Source of the DNA: Chrysomallon squamiferum
Taxonomy: Eukaryota > Mollusca > Gastropoda > Neomphalida > Peltospiridae
Assembly (NCBI GenBank): GCA_012295275.1
Contig: CM022667.1
Span: 12,087,538 to 12,122,537 of the forward strand
Direction: 5' to 3'
Length of the DNA: 35,000 nt
Numbering within the stretch: position 1 is the first letter of the stretch; each line of letters starts with the position of its first letter. Positions 1 to 12,292 of the stretch are shown in pieces. Under the pieces are notes generated by a model that made no database searches, had not been told where the DNA came from, and worked only from the letters and a program-made list of their open reading frames with translations. The position numbers and the translations under genes were made by a program.

Positions 1-948
1 TCCTTACAGAACGAATTTCCTGCGACACGAAACACTTGAGGTTATTACCATATACAAAAACCATGGTATAAGCTTTTTTAATTCGCATGAAACCTACGAA
101 CAATCTGTTCCTCTTTACATCTAAATCTCGGCACTAATGTAAAATCACTGGCCATTATTTCTCCACATAAAGATAAAGCGTTTCAATTCGTATCAAACTG
201 TAAAAGCAAAGTGTTTCTGTTTATGCCTGCTGCAGTGAAAACCACCGGCCCGTTAATTCGCCCATAAAGACCTCCCTGTGTGGGAACACAGAAATTAAGG
301 GCAATAACCAAGCGCGTTAATTTCGAAACAAGACAATCGCTTATTTGCTCTCCGCCATTTTCGCAATGATCGATGACGTCCATATGTGACGTATTACCGG
401 AAATCCCTCCCTGCAAACGGGAGCACCTGGTTCGGACACGGCCCATCAGTATTCTCATCAGGATCTGTAATTCATTTTAACGTTTCGTGCTGTCTTTCTA
501 TTCGGCCGGACAGTAGTGCCCTACAAATGAGCCATTTCTATGGGTTTCTTTGCCACTGTGAGAACAGCCATTGAGACCGTTTTCTAAAGGCTGAAGCCAG
601 CTTTTGACGTGCCTGCTTGACAGAAGGGTGGCGAGCGTGTAGTTACTCCCCATCTCTTGTTGTCCGTTGTCCGTCCGTCTAATTAATATCTCGACTATGC
701 GCTGGGAGTCGAGGAAGGGGAGAGAATGCGACAACAAACACAGGTGCACTAATGTGTCTTTAAATGGCTGTTTTACAAGTAAACTCGTCGAAATCAACGC
801 AAACCGTCCTTGAATGCGCTAACGAGAATCGAACCAGCGGTTACTCCACCGCGATGAATAGAGAGAAAGAGAGGGGCTTGATTGATACGCCCAACACCCA
901 AGCCCCAATAAATTGGAAAATCATTTGCGACTATTTCGGAATGGAAAA
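1..948. other. Low-copy block at the left edge, no gene recognised
   Basis: Mixed-composition sequence without simple repeats. Short frames on both strands (up to 99 codons at 498-797, minus) have no recognisable domain. Words of possible regulatory interest are GCCATTTT (354-361, YY1-like), TGACGTC (374-380), TGACGT (387-392) and TGATTGAT (879-886, PBX-HOX-like). No function is assigned. Confidence 0.4.
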
Positions 949-982
949 AGAGAGAGAGAGAGAGAAAAAAAAAAAAAAAAAA
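949..982. repeat. GA repeat followed by poly-A
   Basis: AGAGAG run passing directly into an A run of about 18 bases. Confidence 0.9.
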
Positions 983-1297
983 GTAAAATAAAAAGTTTAA
1001 ATGGTTCGAAGATGTCATCGCAAGCACGAAATATGTTTACCTTTCTACGCTGTCGAGCTAATTCGGCGTGGGAGGTTGCCATTGTTCCGCGTTGTAACTC
1101 AGGTGTGGACGTCAAAGCCGTCGTTTGTGTCGTTTGTGTGAAATGGTTTACGTGCCGAATTAAGTCAGAGTACGGCAGGTTTTCGCTTGGAGAAAGAAAA
1201 TGTCAGAATGCTAATGAGAGAAGAAACGAAGCGTTTGTTTGCCAGTTGTTGCTTTTAACTGTTACCGGCGAAATTTATATATTTCTTAAACAGATAT
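983..1297. other. Low-copy block, no gene recognised
   Basis: It contains a GACGTC (1108-1113). The open frame that spans it owes its length to the AGT array downstream. Confidence 0.35.
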
Positions 1298-1340
1298 TTA
1301 TTGTTATTGTTATTGTTATTGTTATTGTTATTATTAGTAA

Positions 1341-1380
<40 letters not shown>

Positions 1381-1526
1381 TGTAGTATTAGTAGTAGAAC
1401 TAGTAGTAGTACTAGTACAGATGGTAATAGTATCAATAGTAATAGTACCAGTAGTAGTAGTTGAAGAAGCTGTAGTGTATTTATTATTTATTAATTAATT
1501 TATTATTTTGTTTGTTTGTTTGTTTG
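1298..1526. repeat. Compound microsatellite: TTATTG, AGT, TTTG
   Basis: TTATTG units (1298-1334), AGT units with interruptions (1336-1460), then ATTA-rich DNA and TTTG units (1508-1526). The polyserine and polyvaline translations are artefacts of the array. Confidence 0.9.
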
Positions 1527-2707
1527 GTTATTATCTCACACTATCTCTCAATCTTTAAGTCATTTTCTGTCCTACAGTCCGTCATTTTTGTCTGATCATT
1601 GATTGATTTCTCTTTCTTTCTGCACACCCCCAACACCCCCTCCCCACGCACACACGAAATAATTCAGTTATTTTTCTCTCGTGATATATTTGAATTTTTG
1701 TTTTTTCCCCCGATAAAACGAATAGTAGTAATCAGCCGTGTTCAAGTTGTCGACCAAAAAATATTAATATTATCACAATTTAACAATAATGTTATCGTTA
1801 TATTCTTATAAGGAAATTATGTTTGACCCTCGAAAAGATCCATCACTATCTAACAAAAATAGAAATAATAAAAATTTATTTTCGTTGTCTGCTTGAAAAT
1901 TTCATTAACTTCGATCGCCAGCTAAGAGAAGAGAAAAACGCGGAAATTGCTGTGACGATTTCTTAAACTTGTAATTTTCTTCTCAAAACAATTTTTTTTT
2001 CTGAAAAATCTTTTCTATCAGAAATAAAACCCTCGTTTCGATAACGCCATGTTGTTGCTGAATTTGTAATATTACACAAACGTTAGGGCTTGTGTCTTCG
2101 AATATCAATTCACCTGTTTTAATCATCTGTTTGTGAGCTGAACATCGCAAGGAAAACGCGACATTTTCTCTTCAAACAAATCGAAAAGCAAGACAACACT
2201 TTATGGTATTCCGTCAATTCACAGAGAAAAAAAAAAAAAATTAAAAAATTAAAATTAAAAATTAAAATAAAAGGTGCTGGCGTTATTTCGCTTCGAAACC
2301 CGAAACTAACAACTCGTTGAATGTATGTTGTTCATTTCACTTGTCATCTGTGTCAGTAAACACGCGCGGAAATGTATTAATTCGCGCTCACGGATTCGCT
2401 GTTTTCATATAATTATTCTCGGCTGCAGTACACGGTGTTTGACGGCAATTCGCGATATTGACACAGCCAGAGCTGCGAAAAAAAAAAAAAAATGATAAGA
2501 AGATTCGGAGTTTACGCTTGTAAAAATGCAGATCGGCGGCAGACTTCAAAGAGACCGAGCGGACCTCGTTATTCTCCGTGTTTGACGAAAACAAACGAAA
2601 ACTGAAGTGTCGTCTTGAAAAATATTAGTCTGTTCTTGTCTACTTTATTCATAACGCGCGCCATGTTTGGTTTTCTGGTAAATCACGTGTTCAGCTTGAA
2701 ACGTCTT
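1527..2707. other. AT-rich intergenic DNA with a more complex island at 2040-2610
   Basis: It includes short A runs (2228-2240, 2478-2491). The island at 2040-2610 is low-copy, and a CACGTG E-box follows at 2684-2689. No gene is recognised. Confidence 0.4.
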
Positions 2708-2708
2708 T

Positions 2709-2766
2709 ACATTTTTCTTTCTTTCTTTCTCTCTTTCTTTCTTTCTTTCTTTCTTTCTTTTTCTTT
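2709..2766. repeat. TTTC microsatellite
   Basis: Tetranucleotide TTTC units with minor CTCT interruptions. Confidence 0.9.
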
Positions 2767-3454
2767 AGAAAACAAAACAGTTAAGAATACAGCAAAACTT
2801 CTGGTCGTGTATTCACTGGAGGGATCGAGAAGGGCTTGAAAACCCACGATGAATGAAAAACATTTTTTACTTACTTCTTGTATATTTTTAATTTTATATT
2901 CTAAATCATTAAACAGAGATCATTTCTCTCACTGTGTCAGAAAACTACGTTGTTCTGCATTTTTGATATATATATATATATATTATTTTAAAATCCTGTT
3001 TTATATTCAGTAGCGCGATATCGAAGATACTGGATTGATATTATGGTGTTGTTTAACTTGTAATTTATCAACAGTTATTACAGGAGCTATTTGTATTTAT
3101 TTAATTATTTTAAATGTATTTACCACACTGTCTTTTAATATTATAAATGTACTTATTTATTTAATTTTTAACTTATATTAATACCTTTTAATTTTTCTTT
3201 CTATATTTGTTATTTCTTCTTTTCTTCCTTTATCGTTTTGATCCTAATATTTTTATTTTTTTATTTGTTTGTTTGTCTGTTTGTTTCTCTCTTTATTTTA
3301 AAACTATTGTTTTTAAATTATATATTCATTAAGTCATGATTTTCAAAATCATCAATATTTACGTTTAATTTTTATACTGTAGTTGTAAATTATAGTTTAA
3401 AATGATTTAAAAGAACTACTGAAATCATTATGGTATCATTATGGTCACCGCGTC
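2767..3454. other. AT-rich intergenic DNA
   Basis: It holds a TA run (2967-2982) and TTTG/TTTA stretches (3260-3290). No other signal is seen. Confidence 0.4.
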
Positions 3455-3462
3455 AAAAAAAA

Positions 3463-3494
<32 letters not shown>

Positions 3495-3509
3495 AAAAAG
3501 AAAAAAAGA
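3455..3509. repeat. Interrupted poly-A tract
   Basis: About 55 bases of A with three isolated G. It could be a retroelement tail, but no body is recognised beside it. Confidence 0.9.
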
Positions 3510-3860
3510 ATAGATATATTTACCAAGGGGAGTAATCGGAAGAGTATGCTATTCGCCAGCATGATAACAACGACGTCTTTTTGGGGTGGGGTGGGGGGGT
3601 TGCGATGGGAGTGACGGCCCTTTGATGGGAGCAGACGAAAGCTTTGATGTTTTTCGAGAGGCGATGAACACGTTGAATTGGGACATGACAAAGTGACAAA
3701 GTTTCTCACATTCTCAGTGCACTTGTCACAGGCAGAAACGAGAGATTCTGCTTTTTTTTTACGTCTGCCCAGCAGAGCAAACAGAGAAATTCACTTTGTG
3801 AAAACTTTCACACGACGCATCGGTCGAGCTGCAGTTTCTGTTTTTAGTCCTTCAACGTTC
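3510..3860. other. Low-copy block, no gene recognised
   Basis: It contains GACGTC (3572-3577), a G-rich run (3583-3600), AAGTGACAA (3691-3699) and TTGTCAC (3722-3728). The last two resemble the elements near 14085-14280. Confidence 0.35.
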
Positions 3861-3945
3861 AAAAAAAAAAAAAAAAAAAAAAAAAAAATTCTTTTTTCTT
3901 TTGTGTCTTTGGCAAAAAAAAAAAAAAAGAAGAAGAAAAAAAAAT
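3861..3945. repeat. Pair of poly-A tracts
   Basis: A runs at 3861-3888 and 3914-3943 flank a T-rich spacer, giving weak hairpin potential. Confidence 0.85.
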
Positions 3946-4282
3946 GGAGTTATGATGAAAGGAAACAGATTAAGTTAATAGATGTTCTTCCCTATTTTCT
4001 TTCAGTGAGCAGTCAAACACAGAAGTACGGTCGACCGTTGTGTTGCGTGCGGGGTCGAGTTCCACGCGGAAATCAAAGATTTGGGAGTTCTGCGAGTGAC
4101 GTGCAAGCACGTGTGTGTCAGCTGACCTGCGTGCGCGGCGGTGTGGGTGGCGCGACCACAACAACAACAACAACAACCACAACGACCACGTGGCTGGAAT
4201 CGAGACGGCGACGGCTGTCGTTTTGTTCTCGTAACAAAATTATTTTCTTTCATTTTTTTTTGTTTTGTTTTTTGAATTCTTT
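3946..4282. other. CpG-bearing low-copy block with two E-boxes
   Basis: GC content rises at 4010-4240. CACGTG occurs at 4108-4113 and 4187-4192, with a short CAA run (4158-4180) between. Frames on both strands have no domain similarity. Confidence 0.35.
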
Positions 4283-4356
4283 TCATATGTGTGTGTGTGC
4301 GTACGTATGTATGTGTATGTGTGTACGTGTGTGTGTGTGTTTATATATATATATTA
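4283..4356. repeat. GT-rich microsatellite ending in TA
   Basis: TG repeats with GTAT and GTAC interruptions, then ATATAT. Confidence 0.9.
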
Positions 4357-5320
4357 AATTTAACATCTTAATTATTCATAACAGATACTTGCAGAATATT
4401 AATCACAACTTAGTAAGTATACGATGCCGTACTGTACTTACTAAACTGATTGTAAGATAAACCATAAAAAGATAAGTATTTGCAAAAGAAAAGTTTTTAC
4501 AAAACGTATATTCAGAATAATAGTGTAAATAATAATAGACACATACTCAAAACGTAATACAATATATGTATATGTATGTGTGTGTGTGTCTGCCTACCTC
4601 TCTAACTATCTCTATCTATCTATATCTGTCTGTCTACCTACCTTTCTGAAAACAGATCAAACATACAGTCACAGATATACTGACAAAAAAAGAAAAGACA
4701 ATATTTATAATATATATCATGTCCACTAATAAAAACTCACAAGATATATATTAAATGTAAACGTTCACAAAACATCTGCTGACAAGATTTCTCACAATAT
4801 ATTGTACTGCTAAACCCAAAACTCGCAAATCAACTTTCCTTATTAATCGGCGATTTTAATTTGAAGATGTAGATATACAGACACTCTGACTTAAAGGTCT
4901 GAATAAGCCTTAAACATAAAACATATTTAATACAAGGCGACAATGCCAACATATCAGAATTATGAAATAAATATCTTTACATTATTGTGTCAAAGAAATA
5001 AATGAAATATCAATTATAATTTTTTATTTTTTTTATTTTTTATTTATTTAATATCTGATATTTGATCTGCTAAGAAATATTTTATAGTTTTTCTTAATGG
5101 AAGGAGTAAATTCTAATTTAGAACACATGAACGAATGAATGATTGATTAAGTGAATGAATGAATAAAAATAAACTTATAAATGTGCAATAAACAATAAAA
5201 CAACAAAAATAATTATTTAAATAAACAGATGAAATTACAAGCAGTTTAAAAAAAGGCTGAAAAAATCATATAAATGAAGAAGCAAACAAATAAGCAAATG
5301 AACAAGAATTAACAAAAGAT
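4357..5320. other. AT-rich intergenic DNA
   Basis: It includes GT/CTAT/CTGT short arrays (4565-4650), T-rich DNA (5020-5050) and AATG/AAAT words (5130-5180). No gene is recognised. Confidence 0.4.
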
Positions 5321-5404
5321 CAAACAAACAAACAAACAAACAGAAAAAACATAAATAAACAAACAAACAAACAAACAAACAAACAAACAAACAAACATAA
5401 ATAA
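5321..5404. repeat. AAAC microsatellite
   Basis: AAAC units in two blocks separated by an AAAAACATAAAT interruption. Confidence 0.9.
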
Positions 5405-6411
5405 ATGAACAGCATTTTTATTTATTTTTTATTTTTTAGAGATATCTTTAACAAAACTGAAATCAAGCCAGGTTATTTCCAAAATAGAAGACAATGTCCA
5501 GCTGTTTTTTTTTTTCTCTTATTTAATAACAAGCAATTGGAAATAAAAAAAAAAAAAAAAATAAAAAAAATGTCACAAATCATTTTTCAATTCTCCTTCC
5601 ACTGATATGATTACTGGATGTAGAACAAACGACATGATGTTAGTATCGGTAACACAAACATACCCCTTGACACCCAGACGCGGCGTCAAATTAGCTAAAA
5701 CCACAAACAGAAAAAACACACACAAAACTACAAAAAATAAAGAAAAATAACAACCGCTTCCCAAGTCATCAATGCTAAAAAACCTCTGGAGATTTCAGCA
5801 GCCATCGAAATATCCCACTCAACTCTGATCAGCAGAGAAAAAAAAAATTATCCTTCCGTCTGTCACCCCGAAGGTTTTATTTAACTTTGTCCAAATCTGC
5901 AGAGGCTCTGTTTTCGTTTACACAGCTCACTAGACCCGCGGGACGGGACTACAAGACTTAACGAACAGCAAAACAAATTAGCCCGGTGCTTGTACTTGAA
6001 GATAATGTGTTTTGTGCGTCGCGTGGGGAGTTGTGCGATCGGTCCCGGGGACGTTGGTGCCGTCAACTCCCGCTGGTGGTTGCCGTCGTTGTGGCAGAAG
6101 GATTGGACCGAATGCTTTTAAAGTGATTGCTTCGCAGACTGCAAAGCAGGTCTGGACAACGTCATGCGAGAAGCCAAGCTGCGAAGCTCGGTGGAAAGTC
6201 ATTTGGTAATGAACGGTTCCGTCGCGGAATGGCCGCTCTGGCTTTTCGTTTGTTTGATATTAAAAAAAAAACGGTGTCTGTCCGCTGATTGTCTGTTACT
6301 GCTGTCAGTTTTGATTTGTGAATTAGATGTAGTGTTGTTTTTTTGTTTGTTGTGTTTTCTTGTTTTGTAGATTGATAGATCAGTTTGGTTTAAATTAATT
6401 TTGTTGGAGGG
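5405..6411. other. Intergenic DNA with a CpG-rich block at 5840-6240
   Basis: An A run lies at 5547-5570. The 5840-6240 block is the most GC-rich part of the left third. It has opposing open frames (74 codons minus, 65 codons plus) without recognisable domains or splice partners. It is a candidate regulatory island. Confidence 0.4.
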
Positions 6412-6630
6412 TAATAATAACGACGACGACGACGATGATGATGATGATGATGATAATAATAATAGTAATAATTATAGTAATAATAATAATAGAAATAATA
6501 GTAATAATAATCATAACAATAGTAGTAATAATGATAATAATAATAATAATAGTAATAATAATAGTAATAATAGTAATAATAATGATAATAATAATAATAA
6601 TAATAATAATAAGATGATGATGATGACGAA
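6412..6630. repeat. AAT/GAT trinucleotide array
   Basis: About 220 bp of AAT-type units with CGAC/GATG at the left, TAG/CAT interruptions and GAT units at the right. All six frames stay open across parts of it, which is why poly-Asn, poly-Ile and poly-Tyr frames appear. They are not genes. Confidence 0.95.
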
Positions 6631-7402
6631 GAAAAACAACAATATCGGCGACAAAAACTGTAACAATAAAACAACCCTTCAACAGCAACATAAGATCAAA
6701 TCAGCGGAATACATTGATTAAAAACACAGATATACATACAGCCGAGAGACAGGCAGAGAAACAGAGAGATATATGAATGGATAAATGCACTGATGGACGG
6801 ATGGATGGAAAAATTAAAAGATAGGAACTTGGACGGAATGCGTACAAAGATGAAATACTGACTGATGCTTAATGATATCATATCGATTATGATGAAAAAT
6901 ACTGATAGATTATGTACAGAGATTCCAGATTCAACAAAAGTGAAATTATCAGATACAAATACACAAGTGCATTGCAGAATTCAGAATTAAACACAGCTCG
7001 TAACCTGATTAGAGGGTTTATGTTTCTGCGTTACAGTGTTTACTGGGGTTATTGTGGACACGACTGTTTGATCTTTTAGTATATCTTGCAGTCTTAATAG
7101 ACTTTAAATGTTTAGTCTGTCGTGTAGTTTTTGTATTTAATAATTAATAAAGAAGAAATCCAAGGTTTTTATGGAATAACAGGAATAAATCATATTTATA
7201 AAAATCTTCCAGCAGAAGGAAATTACATACGATTGTCTTTGATTAATAAATACGTCAGATAAAAAAAAAAAAAAAAAAGAGTTTTTTACTAGATTTTAAA
7301 AAGATTTTCTGTCGTATTTTTAATAAAATTTCTTAGTGATATTTGTTTTGTGCATTGTCATCCTGATTTCTTGAGTTCAACATTTGTTTTAGCTTCTGTT
7401 AA
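6631..7402. other. AT-rich intergenic DNA
   Basis: A GGAT-type degenerate repeat lies at 6774-6808 and an A run at 7261-7278. No gene is recognised. Confidence 0.4.
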
Positions 7403-7423
7403 GAAAAAAAAAAAAAAAAAAAA
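7403..7423. repeat. Poly-A tract
   Basis: A run of about 21 bases. Confidence 0.9.
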
Positions 7424-8450
7424 ACCAGTCTACTTCTACCAGAATCCCTGTCACTGTATCTATCAGACCACATACCACACATGCCTGGCCCACCCATGTA
7501 AGATGGGACGTAAATAAAACATAAACAAACAAGACAAACATTTGCTCTTTGCGTCCGTACACCAGGACTTCAAATGAAAAGCGTACACACGAGATAGAGC
7601 GACCCCCATTCACGCGCGAGCTCGTCTGGTAGCGGCGTAACATCGACAAACCCTCGGTACATGACGGAACAATACGACCACCAGGGCCACCCATCGCAGA
7701 GGTTTTCCACATTAAGATGTCCAGGCACACGGCAAACATGGCGTGCATGCTGCAAGCTGAGAAACCGCTCTTTGTAAACACACAATAAACTGTATCCTCT
7801 AGACAATCGCTCTAATGACAAAGCTAACAAAAACACTGTATACGGAATACACGGCTTTGACACAGGTGGAGCTGGTTTCGTCTTTATGGGCGGCTAAATA
7901 AACACGGCTGGCTTTGTCGGTTTTCGGCGATTCATCGGCAAGAATCCCGCGTGGCACAAGGTGACGTTTGGGTAAGATCAGGGACTGAAAAGAGCCGGGA
8001 TCTTTTTTTTTTTTTTTTATGGCGGATTCATGCCAAATGTCCGGTAGAAAGAAAATTAGAAAAAAAAAAAAAAAAAAAAAAATAAGCGATCAGAACCTAA
8101 ATCCAAAAAAGAACGACAGATGTGAAAAGTGATACTTTTAAAACATTGTAATGACCTGTGGTCACAAAGATTTCGCTAAAGACGATTTCTGACCGTTCGT
8201 CTGCGAACGAGAGTTTTACGATGGTTACAAATTGCCTTGTTTAAAAGTTGAAAAACATGTCATCGTTGTCCTGCCATGGTTTCTTTCAGCGATTCGATAA
8301 ATCGCATTCATAAACCAACAAAGCAAGATGTTCCACCTTTGCCTTCGCTAAATTGGAGTCATGTTTCTCTTTCCAAACCACACGCTCCTTTAGAAACAGC
8401 GATAATATATCTAACATGTGGACAGTTTAGACATACAAAACTTATATTTT
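7424..8450. other. Low-copy region, no gene recognised
   Basis: The 7430-7510 part is flanked by poly-A and contains a CCCAT/ATGGG hairpin. The 7560-7990 part is GC-richer and has a minus-strand frame (7389-7781, 130 codons) whose translation shows no domain. T and A runs lie at 8005-8018 and 8060-8082. Bases 8090-8420 are low-copy, with a 102-codon plus-strand frame starting at 8276, also without similarity. Confidence 0.4.
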
Positions 8451-8977
8451 TATTGAATCAGATACTTAGCCATGTGTCGAAGATTTCATCTTTGTTTATT
8501 TTTTATGTCCATTGTTCAATAATAATAATAATAAAGATATTTAACATCTGCTGTGTCTCTCTGTATGTATACATGAGAAATTGATTTATCATTCCATATG
8601 CTAAAATACTGAATATTTCGAGTATAACTAATATCTGCAATTATATTTGAAAATTCTGACTGAGGTATCAGAATAATGGCATGGAAAAAATCAGTAAATT
8701 ATAGTTTGAAGAGGTGTTTTCTTATTAAGAAACATTTTATAAAATTAACATTGTATAGGATCCCTCTAAAAAATTAACCAACAAACAGGAGGGAAAATAT
8801 TACATGCGCAGGAGAAATTTAACCAGCTTTTCAGTGCTGTGGTTCAGTGCAAGTATTATGATATTAATCAGTGATAAATATAACACTGAAATTAGATTTG
8901 GATAAAAATTACTATTGAGTAAACGTGAAAACAAATTTCAGTTACATTCTCGAAAATTTGTTAATTAATAAAACTAA
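8451..8977. other. AT-rich intergenic DNA
   Basis: A short AAT run lies at 8519-8534. Nothing else is recognised. Confidence 0.4.
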
Positions 8978-9034
8978 TTTTATTTTATTTTATTTTATTT
9001 TATTTTATTTCATTTCATTTCATTTTATTTTATT

Positions 9035-9073
<39 letters not shown>
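8978..9073. repeat. TTTTA then ATTT microsatellite
   Basis: Pentanucleotide TTTTA units (some CATTT) pass into tetranucleotide ATTT units. Confidence 0.95.
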
Positions 9074-9076
<3 letters not shown>

Positions 9077-9476
9077 GCCTCAGTTTTATGTTATTTATTA
9101 ATTTAATCTGAATTAATATAATTAATTTTCTTTTTCTACTTAATTTGTACATATGATATCAGTCATTTTTCGTTCTAAATAATAATAGTTTAAATAAAAT
9201 GTAATATCATTCTGGAACAGTCTTGTAAAATAATTATTTAAAACTTGTGAAATTTAATTTGTAAAATAAATTCAGAGAAAATCTAGTTTGATTTATTTAA
9301 AGATAATGAGTTATACCTAAAATCTAAGTTAAACGTAATCATCATCCTGAAAAATAAAGATAAAATTATTTCAGTTAGCATAACTTTAATGCTCTGATTA
9401 ATTGTCTACCTAAGCACGAACTTTATAAAGTAATTAATTATATTACCAAGGGCAACAACTATGACAACCATAAAGA
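9074..9476. other. AT-rich intergenic DNA
   Basis: No repeat array or coding signal is seen. Confidence 0.4.
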
Positions 9477-9640
9477 AACAAACAAACAAATAAATAGGAA
9501 GATAGAGAGATAATTAGACAGACAGACAGAAAGTCGGAAAGACAGATAAACAAATAATTAAATAAATACAAAATAAATAAATAAATAAATAAATAAAAAA
9601 AGAAAGAAAGAGACAAATATATATAAATAAATAATAAAAA
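9477..9640. repeat. AAAC/AGAC/AAAT degenerate microsatellite
   Basis: AAAC units (9477-9500), GATA/CAGA units (9500-9550) and AAAT units (9555-9640). Confidence 0.85.
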
Positions 9641-10185
<545 letters not shown>

Positions 10186-10299
10186 AAATGTTAAGATAAA
10201 GACTAAGAAAAATAAAATTGGCTACATCAGTATTTTAAATGCAGGTAAATATATAATTTTCTATTTAATTCTTTCGTTAATATTCATCATTGCTTATTT

Positions 10300-10372
10300 C
10301 TCCTCCTTCTTCCTTTTCTTCTTCTTCTTCTTCTTCTTCTTCTTCTTCTTTTTTTTTTTTCTTTTCTTTCCT
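10300..10372. repeat. TTC array and T run
   Basis: TCC/TTC units (10300-10350), then a T run and TTTTC units. It lies about 120 bp from the GA array and has opposite purine/pyrimidine strand polarity. Confidence 0.9.
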
Positions 10373-11344
10373 TTTGTTCACCGAAGAAAGAAACGCGCCA
10401 TACATCATAACCCTAATCATTATTACATTTAGTATTTTCTCCGACCAGTCAATCACATGATTTATGAAATAGCTTCGGCTCGAGAAAAAGATAACGCAAT
10501 TGTGTGGGAAAAATAAACACTTGTGCGAGATCACCAAGCATTGCCACATGACACAGGTTTCTCGAACAATGCCATCATCTCCTCAAGTCCCCCGAAAACC
10601 TTCTCATTATCGCCTTAGTGGGAAATAAATCCTGAATTAAAACGCTGTTCACAATGGCGCCCAGCGCTATCGCTCTCGAAATCAAGTTATTTTCTTATGT
10701 CATGCGTTTCGGGGATTATCTCCCTTCATCGGAAGAGCTCTTCAAACGTGGAAAGTTCTTTTTACAAGAGTCGTTTCCTCTATTGTAATTGTGAGATGAA
10801 CGGTGACTCTGTCTCCACCTTCCTGGCATATGTCATTCGACAATAACGCTCTTAGATGAAAACGAAAAAAAAATTTGAAAAAAAATAATAATATATTTGA
10901 CACACTTTATCAGCTAATTTCGACGATATCAGTTGATTGTTTATCTGGAGTCGAGTTCGACATGTAAATTGCTTTAAGAGTGACCTAAAATCTTGCAAAA
11001 GAAGCATTATGATGGTTCAGCTTGACATAAATATCCTCTGTCTGTGTCTGAGAGCTCTAAGTTCAACAGCTGCGAATGTTATTCGACAATACTGATAAAC
11101 AGGCTATGCTCAGAACAGGGGGAATTAACTCTAGACAGATGTAAGCTGATTGGTCATACAAGGATATCTTGTGTAAGAATCATTATGACATAAACGCGTC
11201 AGATTACAACGTTAACAGTGTTTGATTGAGACGTAAACTATAATAAAAATGAAATCTCTTTTGGTCCGATATCGTAATTGTTTCAAGCTAGTTATCAACC
11301 AATGCTCTTTGTCGACATAATACAGCGTCATCCAAAATCTGTCT
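10373..11344. other. Longest low-copy block of the left half, no gene recognised
   Basis: About 970 bp nearly free of simple repeats, apart from a short A-rich patch (10863-10890). It carries the ATTCGACAATA pair (10830 and 11076). No frame over 60 codons is convincing. This is a candidate conserved non-coding region. Confidence 0.45.
10830..11091. repeat. Near-identical 16-mer pair within a low-copy block
   Basis: ATGTCATTCGACAATA (10830-10845) and ATGTTATTCGACAATA (11076-11091) match at 15 of 16 positions, 246 bp apart. Neither lies in a simple repeat. Shorter relatives (TTCGAC or TCGACA words) occur near 10919, 10957 and 11311. ACAAT is a Sox-type core. Confidence 0.5.
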
Positions 11345-11374
11345 ATAAATAAATAAATAAATGAAACACAGACA

Positions 11375-11409
<35 letters not shown>

Positions 11410-11430
11410 ATTAATTAATTAATTAATTTT
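11345..11430. repeat. AAAT microsatellite in two blocks
   Basis: AAAT units at 11345-11362 and 11375-11410, then TTAA units. Confidence 0.95.
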
Positions 11431-12150
11431 TGTTTATAGTTTAAGACATTCGGCAATTAACTATTAACATATTCACGATATAGCTGGTAGGAATAGTAGT
11501 AGTAGTAGTTGTTGTAGTTGTTGTTGTTGGTCTATCTGTCGCAGTAGTTGTAGTGGTATTAGCAGCGGCAGCAACAACAACAGCGGCAATTGTAGTGGTA
11601 ACTGATTTTATATTCTAGTATGAATTAGTGATGATCGTTACATTAGTCGTAGTTGTAGTTGCTGGAATGTTTATCGCTCCCTGTTTTGCTATAAATATTG
11701 GTTGTAATTGTCGTCGTAGTACATTTTAGGATATTAGTTTATGACGTTGTACCTGCTTGTTGTACTGTAACAGTAACTGTTAATGCAGTTATATCAATAT
11801 TTACAGGAACAGCAGTAGAAGAAGTAGAAATAGTAGAAACATAAAAGAATATAGTTGACTTTGATGGTCGTGTAGCCAGGCAAAAATATAACAAATGTAT
11901 TTTATAATATTATAAATTTATATGACACGCCTAAACATATAAACAAATAAATCAGAGGAAATGTGAAGGCCATAACAGGACCAGCAGTTTATCATAATAA
12001 ATAATTATGACAGTAGTTTGTTTAAAATATATACTTCTTGTAGTATACGTGTCATAAATAAGACAAATATACATCTGTGTGTTTAAAAATACGTCCTCAT
12101 CCGCAATGAAGTCAAAATTTAATGTAAATGTTACATTAGTGTAAATTATT
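11431..12150. other. AT-rich DNA with degenerate AGT/GTT trinucleotides
   Basis: Degenerate TAG/TTG/CAG units occur at 11495-11600 and 11810-11840. A near-perfect palindrome TAACAGTAACTGTTA (11768-11782) gives two inverted Myb-type AACNG cores. No gene is recognised. Confidence 0.4.
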
Positions 12151-12151
12151 C

Positions 12152-12173
12152 ATATATATATATATATATATAT
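12152..12173. repeat. TA microsatellite
   Basis: Perfect TA run. Confidence 0.95.
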
Positions 12174-12220
12174 GTAAGTATGTCTTTCTTTCTTTTTCTT
12201 GTTCTTTGCATTGTATTTTT

Positions 12221-12221
12221 T

Positions 12222-12276
<55 letters not shown>

Positions 12277-12292
12277 TATATTTATTTATTTT
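12221..12292. repeat. TTTA microsatellite
   Basis: About 18 TTTA units with one TATA interruption. Confidence 0.95.

Noticed and set aside
800-860. Minus-strand GGTTCGATTC resembling a tRNA B box
   Set aside because: The flanking bases do not form a T-arm stem, and no A box or acceptor stem is found.
3455-3509. Poly-A tract as a processed pseudogene or LINE tail
   Set aside because: No gene-like or reverse-transcriptase-like body on either side and no target duplication seen.
5978-6209. Opposing 65-74-codon frames in a CpG-rich block
   Set aside because: No domain, no splice signals in matching phase, and both strands are open because of composition.
6390-6721. Long frames encoding poly-Asn, poly-Asp, poly-Ile or poly-Tyr on both strands
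   Set aside because: They translate an AAT/GAT array that is open in several frames. There is no non-repetitive coding sequence.
7424-7530. Possible SINE next to poly-A, with a CCCAT/ATGGG hairpin
   Set aside because: No A/B box pair, no target duplication and no second copy in the window. A genome copy-number search would decide.
7676-7692. CCACCAGGG word resembling CTCF
   Set aside because: The match breaks after nine positions (CCAC instead of GGC).
7389-7781. 130-codon minus-strand frame with a complex-looking sequence
   Set aside because: No recognisable domain, it runs into a poly-A tract, and no splice partner is evident. It is left as unrecognised low-copy DNA.
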